Below are positions 14,973 to 22,296 of a stretch of DNA of 22,933 bases, one piece after another (position 1 is the first letter of the stretch; every line of letters starts with the position of its first letter). The notes beneath the pieces were generated by a model, which saw only the letters and a list, made by a program, of their open reading frames with translations, was not told where the DNA came from and did no database searches. Both the position numbers and the translations under genes were made by a program. This DNA is from an uncultured Paracoccaceae bacterium (GTDB lineage Bacteria > Pseudomonadota > Alphaproteobacteria > Rhodobacterales > Rhodobacteraceae), in contig CAKZNY010000156.1 of assembly GCA_937132145.1 (NCBI GenBank), positions 1 to 22,933 on the forward strand, read 5' to 3'.

Positions 14973-15947
14973 ATGCTACAAGCTTTCACAAACCGCCGTA
15001 AATTCAAAGACCTGTCGGAGGCCGAAGTCCTTGCGCTGGCGATTTCCTCGGAGGAGGATGACGCGCGGATTTATGCGACGTATGCGCATGAATTACGCGA
15101 GGAATATCCGGAAACGGCCGCAGTATTCGATGAAATGGCGCTGGAGGAAAACGAGCATCGCAAGATGTTGATTGATGCGTTTACCACGCGGTTTGGCGAT
15201 GTAATCCCGTTAATCCGGCGCGAACACGTAGCAGGTTATTACAACCGCAGCCCCGTCTGGCTGGTGAAAAACCTTGGGCTGGAACGCATCCGCGAAGAGG
15301 CGCAAAAGATGGAGCGCGATGCGCAGAATTTTTACCTGACCGCCGCGGGGCAATCTTCTGATCCCGCAACCCGCAAGCTGCTGGGCGATTTGGCCGAGGC
15401 CGAGGGGCAACACGCGCAGTCCGCGGCCCGGATGTCTGTCGATCTGGAATCGGACGAAGGTGCCGACGAAAAATCCGCCGCGCATCGCCAGTTTGTTTTG
15501 ACGTGGGTGCAGCCCGGTTTGGCGGGGTTGATGGACGGCTCGGTTTCCACGCTCGCGCCGATTTTCGCCACCGCATTTGCAACGCAAGACCCGCATACAA
15601 CTTTGTTGGTTGGCTTGGCCGCCTCGATCGGGGCGGGGATTTCGATGGGGTTTACCGAGGCAGCACATGATGACGGGGTGATCTCGGGCCGTGGCGCGCC
15701 GTGGAAACGCGGGCTGGCCTCGGGCGTTATGACGACGCTGGGCGGGTTGGGCCACGCCTTGCCGTATCTGATAGCGGACTTCTGGACGGCCACATCCATC
15801 GCTTTCATCGTCGTATTTATCGAACTATGGGCAATCGCGTGGATCCAGAACCGCTTCATGGAAACCTCGTTCGGCAAGGCGATTTTTCAGGTGGTTCTGG
15901 GCGGCAGTTTGGTGCTGGCCGTCGGAATTCTTATTGGTGCCGGGTAG
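14973..15947 (+). CDS. mbfA: Membrane-bound ferritin-like iron exporter MbfA
   Basis: 324 residues from ATG at 14973, chosen because AGAGGTG precedes it and the ferritin-like domain starts at once. Residues 1-160 form an erythrin/rubrerythrin-type four-helix bundle with iron ligands in SSEEDDARIY, E59-x-x-H62 (LEENEHR) and E144-x-x-H147 (EAEGQHAQ). Residues ~175-324 form a VIT1-like membrane domain starting VQPGLAGLMDGSVSTLAPIF, with several hydrophobic helices. Characterised MbfA proteins of Bradyrhizobium and Agrobacterium export iron and protect against iron and peroxide stress. It is monocistronic or weakly linked to maeB, 64 bases downstream. Confidence 0.93.
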   Translation: MLQAFTNRRKFKDLSEAEVLALAISSEEDDARIYATYAHELREEYPETAAVFDEMALEENEHRKMLIDAFTTRFGDVIPLIRREHVAGYYNRSPVWLVKNLGLERIREEAQKMERDAQNFYLTAAGQSSDPATRKLLGDLAEAEGQHAQSAARMSVDLESDEGADEKSAAHRQFVLTWVQPGLAGLMDGSVSTLAPIFATAFATQDPHTTLLVGLAASIGAGISMGFTEAAHDDGVISGRGAPWKRGLASGVMTTLGGLGHALPYLIADFWTATSIAFIVVFIELWAIAWIQNRFMETSFGKAIFQVVLGGSLVLAVGILIGAG

Positions 15948-15973
15948 GTTGTAGTCGGTACAGACTCTGCGTA

Positions 15974-15999
15974 AGGTTTGCTTAACAATTAGAAAACCT
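15974..15999. promoter_or_regulatory. Inverted repeat AGGTTT / AAACCT before maeB
   Basis: AGGTTT (15974-15979) and AAACCT (15994-15999) flank an AT-rich 14-base spacer, just ahead of the AAGG ribosome-binding site of maeB. It may be an operator or a weak leader hairpin. No T run follows, so it does not look like a terminator of mbfA. Confidence 0.3.
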
Positions 16000-16011
16000 G
16001 AAGGCCAACCA

Positions 16012-18270
16012 ATGTCCAACAACACCAAAGTCACCGACGAAGAGGCGCTGGCCTATCACCGGGAGCCAACCCCCGGGAAAATCGAGATTAACGCTTCCAC
16101 CGCGATGGCGACGCAGCGGGATTTGTCGCTGGCCTATTCGCCCGGTGTGGCCGCCCCCGTTCAGGCCATCGCGGACAATCCGGCGTTGGCGTATGAATAT
16201 ACCACCAAGGGCAATCTTGTGGCGGTTATCACCAACGGCTCGGCTATTCTGGGGATGGGCAATCTGGGTGCGCTGGCCTCCAAGCCGGTGATGGAAGGCA
16301 AGGCGGTTCTGTTCAAGCGGTTTGCGGATGTTAACGCCATTGACATCGAACTGGACACCCAAGACCCTGAAGAAATCATTGCAGCGGTGCGCCTGATGGG
16401 GCCGACGTTCGGCGGGATTAACCTCGAAGACATCAAAGCGCCGGAATGTTTCATTATTGAACAACGGCTTAAGGAAGTTATGGATATTCCGGTGTTCCAT
16501 GACGACCAACACGGCACAGCGGTGATTTGTGCGGCAGGGCTGATTAACGCGCTGCACCTTTCGGGCAAGAAAATCGAGGATTGCCGGATAGTTGTTAACG
16601 GCGCGGGGGCGGCGGGCATTGCCTGTATCGAGCTGCTGAAAACCATGGGTGCCAAGCATGACAATTGCCTGCTTTGCGATACCAAAGGCGTGATTTATCA
16701 GGGTCGGGCTGAGGGGATGAACCAGTGGAAATCGGCACATGCGGCCAATACTAAAGCCCGCACTCTGGATGATGCGATGGATAATGCCGACGTGTTTATC
16801 GGTGTCTCGGTCAAGGGCGCGGTGACGGCGGAAATGGTCAAATCCATGGCTGCTGATCCGGTGATTTTCGCCATGGCCAACCCCGACCCAGAGATCACAC
16901 CGGAGGAGGCCCACGCCGTTCGCGAGGATGCGATCGTGGCAACAGGGCGCTCGGATTATCCCAATCAGGTTAACAATGTACTGGGCTTCCCCTATCTGTT
17001 TCGCGGGGCGCTGGATATTCATGCCCGCGCGATCAACGACGAAATGAAGATCGCCTGTGCCGAGGCTTTGGCCGCACTCGCCCGCGAGGATGTGCCGGAC
17101 GAGGTCGCGCTGGCTTACGGTAAAAAACTTAGTTTCGGGCGGGATTACATCATTCCAACGCCGTTTGATCCACGCCTGATTTACATCATCCCGCCAGCGG
17201 TTGCGAAGGCGGGGATGGACACGGGCGTCGCAAGGCGTCCTATCATTGATATGGAGGCGTATGAGTTAAGCCTGAAAGCGCGGCTCGACCCGACGGCCTC
17301 GATATTTCAATCGCTGAACGTGCGGGCCAAACGCGAGCAGGCGCGGATTGTTTTCGCCGAGGGCGATGATTCCCGTGTTGTACGCGCAGCCGTTGCCTAT
17401 CGACGTGCAGGGCTGGGCCAATCGGTGGTGGTTGGGCGACCCGACGAGGTTGCAGGTTTCCTGAAAGCCGCCGGAATGCCCGAAGCGATTGACGAGATCG
17501 AAGTGATTAACGCCGCGACAACGCCGCATTTGGCGAAATACAAAAGCTACCTTTACGACCGCCTGCAACGTAAGGGTTTTGACAGGCGGGACTGCCATGT
17601 TCTGGCCTCAAGGGACCGGCATGTGTTTGCCTCCCTGATGCTGGCGCATGACCATGTTGATGGCATGGTAACAGGGGCCACGCGCAAATCGGCGCAGGTT
17701 CTTAGCCAGATTAACCACGTTTTCGATGCGTCTATCGAGGGCGGCGCGGTGGGCATCACCGTGGTTCTGGCGGGTGGCCGGATCGTGTTGATCGCCGACA
17801 CATTGGTGCATGAATGGCCCGAGGCCGAGGATTTGGCCGATATCTCCGAACGCGCGGCGGATTTGGCGCGCAGTCTGGGGTTAGAGCCGCGCGTGGCGCT
17901 GGTAAGTTTCTCGACCTTCGGATATCCGGTTTCGGAGCGCGCCGAGAAGATGACCGAAGCCGTGGCGGTGCTGGACAAGCGTCGGGTTAATTTTGAATAC
18001 GACGGCGAGATGACCGTGGACGTGGCCCTGAACCCCGAGGTGATGAAGCAATATCCGTTCTGTCGTTTGACCGGTCCGGCCAACATTCTGGTTGTTCCCG
18101 CGCGGCATTCTGCGTCGATTTCGGTGAAGCTGATGCAGGAAATGGGCGGCGCTACGGTGATCGGGCCGATCCTGACGGGCATCGACAAACAGGTCAAGAT
18201 TTGTACGACCACCTCCACCGTTAACGACATTCTGAACATGGCAATTATGGCTGCATGCAAGGTCGGCTGA
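16012..18270 (+). CDS. maeB: NADP-dependent malic enzyme with C-terminal phosphotransacetylase-like domain
   Basis: 752 residues, the normal size of the bacterial two-domain MaeB. Residues 1-~430 form the malic enzyme: AYSPGVAAP (Tyr42), the FADVNAIDIEL segment, INLEDI (139-140) and VFHDDQHGTAV (161-171) for metal and substrate binding, and VVNGAGAAG (194-202) for the dinucleotide. It oxidatively decarboxylates malate to pyruvate with NADP+. Residues ~435-752 resemble phosphate acetyltransferase (ARIVFAEGDDSRVVRAAVAY, GMVTGATRKSAQVLSQINHVF, GPANILVVPARHSASIS). In characterised homologues this part is regulatory, binding acetyl-CoA, rather than catalytic. One base separates it from the kinase gene downstream. 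Confidence 0.95.
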   Translation: MSNNTKVTDEEALAYHREPTPGKIEINASTAMATQRDLSLAYSPGVAAPVQAIADNPALAYEYTTKGNLVAVITNGSAILGMGNLGALASKPVMEGKAVLFKRFADVNAIDIELDTQDPEEIIAAVRLMGPTFGGINLEDIKAPECFIIEQRLKEVMDIPVFHDDQHGTAVICAAGLINALHLSGKKIEDCRIVVNGAGAAGIACIELLKTMGAKHDNCLLCDTKGVIYQGRAEGMNQWKSAHAANTKARTLDDAMDNADVFIGVSVKGAVTAEMVKSMAADPVIFAMANPDPEITPEEAHAVREDAIVATGRSDYPNQVNNVLGFPYLFRGALDIHARAINDEMKIACAEALAALAREDVPDEVALAYGKKLSFGRDYIIPTPFDPRLIYIIPPAVAKAGMDTGVARRPIIDMEAYELSLKARLDPTASIFQSLNVRAKREQARIVFAEGDDSRVVRAAVAYRRAGLGQSVVVGRPDEVAGFLKAAGMPEAIDEIEVINAATTPHLAKYKSYLYDRLQRKGFDRRDCHVLASRDRHVFASLMLAHDHVDGMVTGATRKSAQVLSQINHVFDASIEGGAVGITVVLAGGRIVLIADTLVHEWPEAEDLADISERAADLARSLGLEPRVALVSFSTFGYPVSERAEKMTEAVAVLDKRRVNFEYDGEMTVDVALNPEVMKQYPFCRLTGPANILVVPARHSASISVKLMQEMGGATVIGPILTGIDKQVKICTTTSTVNDILNMAIMAACKVG

Positions 18271-18271
18271 T

Positions 18272-19150
18272 ATGGCGATTTACAACCTCGGCTCGGTGAA
18301 TATCGACCATGTTTACCGTGTGCCATATTTGCCAGAGGCAGGCGAAACGCTTGCCGCGACCTCGTTTAACAGCGGGCTTGGCGGCAAGGGGGCGAACCAG
18401 TCGATTGCGATAGCGCGGGCCGGTGGGAAGGTATTTCATATCGGTGCGATCGGCAGTGACGGTGTCTGGCTGGCCGACCAGATGACAGAGGCGGGCGTTG
18501 ATACGCAGCATTTGTCGGTTATCGATGTGCCGACAGGCCACGCGATTATATACGTCGATGATGCGGCGGAAAACGTTATCGTTTTGTTTACCGGCGCCAA
18601 CCGCGCTTTGAGAGAAACGATGGTTACGGACGCGTTAAGCGGGGCCGGTGCTGGCGACTGGTTGTTGTTGCAAAACGAAACCAACCTCGGAGTTTATGCG
18701 GCGAAGGCTGCCAAGGCAAAGGGGATGCGGGTGGCCTATGCGGCGGCTCCTTTTGACGCTAAGGCGGCTGTTGCGATGCTGCCAATGACGGATTTACTCG
18801 CCGTTAACCATGTTGAGGCGGCGCAATTGTCAAAGGCTTTGGGTGTCGAGGCGGCGACCCTTCCGGTTCCACAGATTTTGATCACGCGCGGGGTCGATGG
18901 CGCGACGTTGCAGACAGGCGATGCCGTGATTTCCGTGGATGCCTTCAAGGTTGATCCGGTGGATACAACGGGGGCTGGCGATACATTTCTGGGCTATTTT
19001 CTAGCCGCGCTTGATCTGGGTAGATCGGTCAAACACGCACTAACATTCGCCTCCGCAGCCTCGGCCATTCAAGTCACTAAAGTAGGCGCGGCCGCGGCAA
19101 TTCCTGCCGCTGACGAGGTTGTGGCGTTTTTAGATGGGAATTTGGAGTAA
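18272..19150 (+). CDS. rbsK: Ribokinase-like PfkB family sugar kinase
   Basis: 292 residues. The PfkB N-terminal motif is GLGGKGANQSIAIARAGG (36-53) and the C-terminal signature is DTTGAGDTF (231-239), with Asp237 as catalytic base. NGGKGANQ-type motifs together with PTGHAIIYVD and the overall length favour ribokinase (ribose to ribose 5-phosphate) over fructokinase or adenosine kinase, but substrate is not proven. It starts one base after the maeB stop, so they are co-transcribed. No ribose transporter genes are present here. Confidence 0.85.
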   Translation: MAIYNLGSVNIDHVYRVPYLPEAGETLAATSFNSGLGGKGANQSIAIARAGGKVFHIGAIGSDGVWLADQMTEAGVDTQHLSVIDVPTGHAIIYVDDAAENVIVLFTGANRALRETMVTDALSGAGAGDWLLLQNETNLGVYAAKAAKAKGMRVAYAAAPFDAKAAVAMLPMTDLLAVNHVEAAQLSKALGVEAATLPVPQILITRGVDGATLQTGDAVISVDAFKVDPVDTTGAGDTFLGYFLAALDLGRSVKHALTFASAASAIQVTKVGAAAAIPAADEVVAFLDGNLE

Positions 19151-19188
19151 TTCATTAACGTATATTAATAAAAGGGAAAATCACCAAA

Positions 19189-19791
19189 ATGGATACGGCT
19201 ATTATTTTTGATTGTGAGTATCTGGTTACCGAAAACGCGCAGCAGCGGTATTGGTGTGGACCGTTTGATCCAGACCCGGTGATCGCGCAAATTGGTGCCG
19301 TAAAGCTTGGCCTTACCGGCGGCTTTCAAATTTTGGCGACGAAACGGATATTTGTGCGGCCTGTGGATCGCCACGGTGACGATTACGCCATTGACCCGTT
19401 TTTCACGCAACTTACGGGCATCACCGAGGACACAATTAAAACTACAGGGGTTCCTCTGGCGCAAGCGCTGAATGACCTGAATAAGTTTTCCAACGGGGCG
19501 CAGTTCTGGTCTTGGGGCAAGGACGAACTGAACATGATGGCGATTAGCTGTTATGTGGCCAACATTACGCCAATTATTGCGGCCAATAGATTTGACAACG
19601 CGTGCAAGCTGCTGTTGTCGGCGGGAATGCCCTATGACGATATCAAGAAAACCAGCAGCAATCGGCTGGCTGCTTATTTCAAGCTGAAACACCCACCCTT
19701 AAAGGGACATGACGCACTGGATGATGCTCTGTCGATTACCTATGTGTTGCAGCATTTATTGAAGAACGGAAAGCTTGCGAGTCTACCGTAG
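19189..19791 (+). CDS. DEDDh-type 3'-5' exonuclease
   Basis: 200 residues from ATG at 19189, with AAAGGGAAA upstream. The exonuclease catalytic residues are visible in order: D8 and E10 (IIFDCEYL), D112 (SWGKDELN), and H174 with D179 (KGHDALDDALS), the H-x4-D spacing of the DEDDh class of RNase T, DNA polymerase III epsilon and oligoribonuclease. No additional domain is present. The nucleic acid substrate cannot be told from sequence. It follows rbsK by 38 AT-rich bases and runs 9 bases into the end of the convergent serine hydrolase gene. Confidence 0.85.
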   Translation: MDTAIIFDCEYLVTENAQQRYWCGPFDPDPVIAQIGAVKLGLTGGFQILATKRIFVRPVDRHGDDYAIDPFFTQLTGITEDTIKTTGVPLAQALNDLNKFSNGAQFWSWGKDELNMMAISCYVANITPIIAANRFDNACKLLLSAGMPYDDIKKTSSNRLAAYFKLKHPPLKGHDALDDALSITYVLQHLLKNGKLASLP

Positions 19792-20928
19792 TTTCAGGGA
19801 AATCTCGCGGAACATACCGAGGTTCTGTTCGAATGACCCGTCCTCCTCGAACGCGCGGTCGGCGGAGTTGGCGGCGATCACCACGTTGTTGTCCGTGTCG
19901 ATATAGATGTACTGGCCGTAGATCCCCCGCGCGAAGTATTCACCCGGCTTGGCGTCGGCTGGCAGCCACCACTGGAAGCCGTATTGGGTTTCGCCAGCTT
20001 CGGTCGGGGCGCTGATGGCGGTGGAATCGGCGACCCACTCGGCGGGGACGACCTGCTTGCCACCGAACGCGCCGCCTTGCGCGAACATCTGGCCAAAGCG
20101 GGCGTAATCGCGGGTGCGCAGGTTCAGCCCGCCCAGTACGAAGGCGACTCCTTTGCCGTCGGTCAGGAACAGCGGGTCTGCCTCCAATCCCAGCGGGCCG
20201 AGCAGTTTTTCGGCCATGAGTTCAGGGATTTCACGCCCCGTTGCCCCGCGTATAATCATGCCGATGACGTGCGTGTCGATCGAGACGTATTGCCAACCAA
20301 CGCTTGCATCAAGGTCGCGGTTTTTCAGCCTCGCTGTGAATTTGTCCATGGAGCCGCCCAGTGCCAGCACGCGGCCCATTTTGTTGATGTCGGAGCTGAA
20401 GGACAGGTAATCCTCGTCAAACGTCACACCGCTGGCCATGTTCAGCACGTTGCGGATGGTTGCGCCGTCATAGGCGGAATCAGCGAGGTTGGGCGCGTAT
20501 TTTGTAACGGGGTCGTCGATGGATTCGATGTCGCCGTCGGCAATTACGATCCCCATAAGGGCTGATAGAAAACTTTTGGCGACGGACCATGAAACTCGCA
20601 AATCTTCGGGTGTTGTGCCTTTGAAATAGTCTTCATGCGCGATTTTACCGTCCTTAAGAACGACGAGCGCGGTGACGGAGCGCTCTTTGATCCATCCGCC
20701 CAATCCATCGGGCATGGCTCGCGGTTCATGCGGTAAATCGGAGGCGGGGGCGTTGGGCACACCAAGGTTGGTGCTAAAGAATATAGCCTCCATATTGCTG
20801 AAATTTCTGACGATGTTCTGCGCGGAAAACAACGCGTTAACGGCGAGTAACCGTTTGATCTCGTTTCGTTTCCATATCCAGAGGGCGGCGGGAACGATCA
20901 CAATCAGGATGGCGATGGTGCTAATCAT
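19783..20928 (-). CDS. Membrane-anchored serine hydrolase (class C beta-lactamase/NylB-like)
   Basis: 381 residues. Residues 2-19 form a hydrophobic N-terminal anchor (ISTIAILIVIVPAALWIW) followed by a basic stretch, placing the catalytic domain outside the membrane. The active-site motif is S115-V-A-K118 in VSWSVAKSF, with Tyr214 in GWQYVSIDTHVIGMI as second motif and ARGIYGQYIYID near the C terminus, as in 6-aminohexanoate-dimer hydrolases and esterases of the beta-lactamase fold. The natural substrate is unknown. It starts 10 bases after the GntR regulator gene, so it is probably co-transcribed with it and a likely regulatory target. The 3' end overlaps the convergent exonuclease gene by 9 bases. 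Confidence 0.88.
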   Translation of the reverse strand: MISTIAILIVIVPAALWIWKRNEIKRLLAVNALFSAQNIVRNFSNMEAIFFSTNLGVPNAPASDLPHEPRAMPDGLGGWIKERSVTALVVLKDGKIAHEDYFKGTTPEDLRVSWSVAKSFLSALMGIVIADGDIESIDDPVTKYAPNLADSAYDGATIRNVLNMASGVTFDEDYLSFSSDINKMGRVLALGGSMDKFTARLKNRDLDASVGWQYVSIDTHVIGMIIRGATGREIPELMAEKLLGPLGLEADPLFLTDGKGVAFVLGGLNLRTRDYARFGQMFAQGGAFGGKQVVPAEWVADSTAISAPTEAGETQYGFQWWLPADAKPGEYFARGIYGQYIYIDTDNNVVIAANSADRAFEEDGSFEQNLGMFREISLKLR

Positions 20929-20938
20929 AATTCCCAGT

Positions 20939-21574
20939 TCATGTCAGAAGCATCCTCAGGCCGCTGATTACATCAGACTGGATCGCAACACGCAGGGCAC
21001 GTTCGTCGTTGGCCCGTAGCGCGGCAAGGATAGTGCGGTGTTTCTCGCTGGCGAGGGTTCGCGGCAATCTGGAATACAGCGCCCGCATGGTCGGACCGGC
21101 TTGCAGCCAGACAGTTTCCAGCAGCGCCAGCATCGCGGGGGATTGGGCGCGAAGGTACAAAGTGCGGTGAAAATCCAGATTGGCGCGGACGTATCCGGTT
21201 GCATCCGCCTTGACGATTTTCTCGGCTATGACGTTGTTAATGTTTTGTAAACGCTCGATCAGGGCGGGGTGGACGCGGGGAAGAGCGCGGGCACCTAGCT
21301 CGGGTTCCAGCATAGCGCGGAGGCTGGCGAGTTCCTCTATCCGGTCGTTGGATAATTCCGGCGTTGATACGCGGCCCGAGGCGGACATAATTAACGCGCC
21401 TTCGGCCACCAAACGGCGAACCGCCTCTCGTGCGGGGGTCATGGAGACGTTGAATTCCGCGCCGATACCGCGCAGGGTCAGGGGCGAGGCTGGTGTCATC
21501 TCGCCGTACATAATGCGCGCGCGAAGGGTGCGGTAAACGTGTTCGTGGGCTGGAATTTTTGGTTCTGGTGACAT
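20939..21574 (-). CDS. GntR-family (FCD/FadR subfamily) transcriptional regulator
   Basis: 211 residues. The N-terminal winged helix (about 10-72) has HEHVYRTLRARIMYGEM, LTLRGIGAEFNVSMTPAREA and VRRLVAEGAL, the GntR signature. The C-terminal all-helical FCD domain (about 78-205) includes LRAMLEPELGARA, ANLDFHRTLYLRA and SEKHRTILAALRANDERAL, which carry the Asp/His residues that bind metal or acid ligands in this group. The effector is unknown, usually a small organic acid. A perfect palindrome covers its ribosome-binding region. It is followed by the serine hydrolase gene. Confidence 0.92.
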   Translation of the reverse strand: MSPEPKIPAHEHVYRTLRARIMYGEMTPASPLTLRGIGAEFNVSMTPAREAVRRLVAEGALIMSASGRVSTPELSNDRIEELASLRAMLEPELGARALPRVHPALIERLQNINNVIAEKIVKADATGYVRANLDFHRTLYLRAQSPAMLALLETVWLQAGPTMRALYSRLPRTLASEKHRTILAALRANDERALRVAIQSDVISGLRMLLT

Positions 21575-21583
21575 GCAAACACC

Positions 21584-21595
21584 TTGTGATCACAA
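21584..21595. promoter_or_regulatory. Palindrome TTGTGATCACAA at the start of the GntR gene
   Basis: A perfect 12-bp palindrome, 10-21 bases before the ATG of the GntR gene; its end overlaps the AAGGTG ribosome-binding sequence. The GT-N-AC type dyad fits operators of FCD-type GntR regulators, so autoregulation is a reasonable inference. The intergenic gap is only 32 bases, so the promoter must lie within or beyond the metallopeptidase gene. Confidence 0.55.
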
Positions 21596-21606
21596 AATGG
21601 ATCGGG

Positions 21607-22296
21607 TCAAGCGATAAAATTCACAGCGTGCAGTTTCGCCCCGTGTTCGCGCAGCCAGTTCCGGTGATTTTGGTAGTCTGGCATCAAGGTTTCAACGACA
21701 TCCCAGAAGGCGGTGGCGTGGTTCATTTCCACCAGATGCGCAACCTCGTGTGCGGCGACGTATTCCAGCACGATGGGCGGGGCCATGACCAAGCGCCACG
21801 AAAACATCAGGTTGCCTTCAGCGGAACACGACCCCCAACGGGAGCGCGTGTCGCGCAGCGTTATCCGCTTGAACGGCTGGTTAAGTCGGGCGGCGTATTT
21901 CTCCACGGCGGGGACAAGCGCATTGCGGGCCTCGGTCTTGATGAAAGCTTGCAGGCGGGCACCGGAATGTTTACCGCCCACAAAGATTTTATCGCCCTCA
22001 ACGCGGATGGATCTGCCGGTGGTGGCGGTGATTTCCAGATGCTCGCCGCGAAATGGCAGGCGGCCTCCGTCCAGCAAAACGGCGCGGTCGGGGAGCTTGG
22101 AAATTTGCGCCCGCAGCCAGCCTTCTTGACGGGTGGCGAACCCCTCAGCCTCGCGTATCGAGGCGCGGGTGGGCAATGTCAGCGTGGCCTTGCCGTCGGT
22201 TCTGGACAGGCGAAGGGTGAAGCGTTTGGCGCGAGGGTTGCGTTTTATGCGAACCTCGATTGGCGGGGAACCTATGAAGATAGGGCCGCTCAACAT
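21607..22296 (-). CDS. YgjP/SprT-like zinc metallopeptidase (DUF45)
   Basis: 229 residues from ATG at 22296. Longer in-frame starts up to 22440 lie inside the PHB depolymerase gene and are rejected. The family marks are RNPRAKRFTLRLSRTDG near the N terminus, TRSRWGSCSAEGNLMFSWRL (150-169), and the zinc site H183-E-V-A-H187 with third ligand H193 in LVEMNHATAFW. These proteins (COG1451) are predicted metal-dependent hydrolases of unknown substrate. The start overlaps the end of the truncated PHB depolymerase frame by 7 bases, so they are translationally coupled. Confidence 0.88.
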   Translation of the reverse strand: MLSGPIFIGSPPIEVRIKRNPRAKRFTLRLSRTDGKATLTLPTRASIREAEGFATRQEGWLRAQISKLPDRAVLLDGGRLPFRGEHLEITATTGRSIRVEGDKIFVGGKHSGARLQAFIKTEARNALVPAVEKYAARLNQPFKRITLRDTRSRWGSCSAEGNLMFSWRLVMAPPIVLEYVAAHEVAHLVEMNHATAFWDVVETLMPDYQNHRNWLREHGAKLHAVNFIA

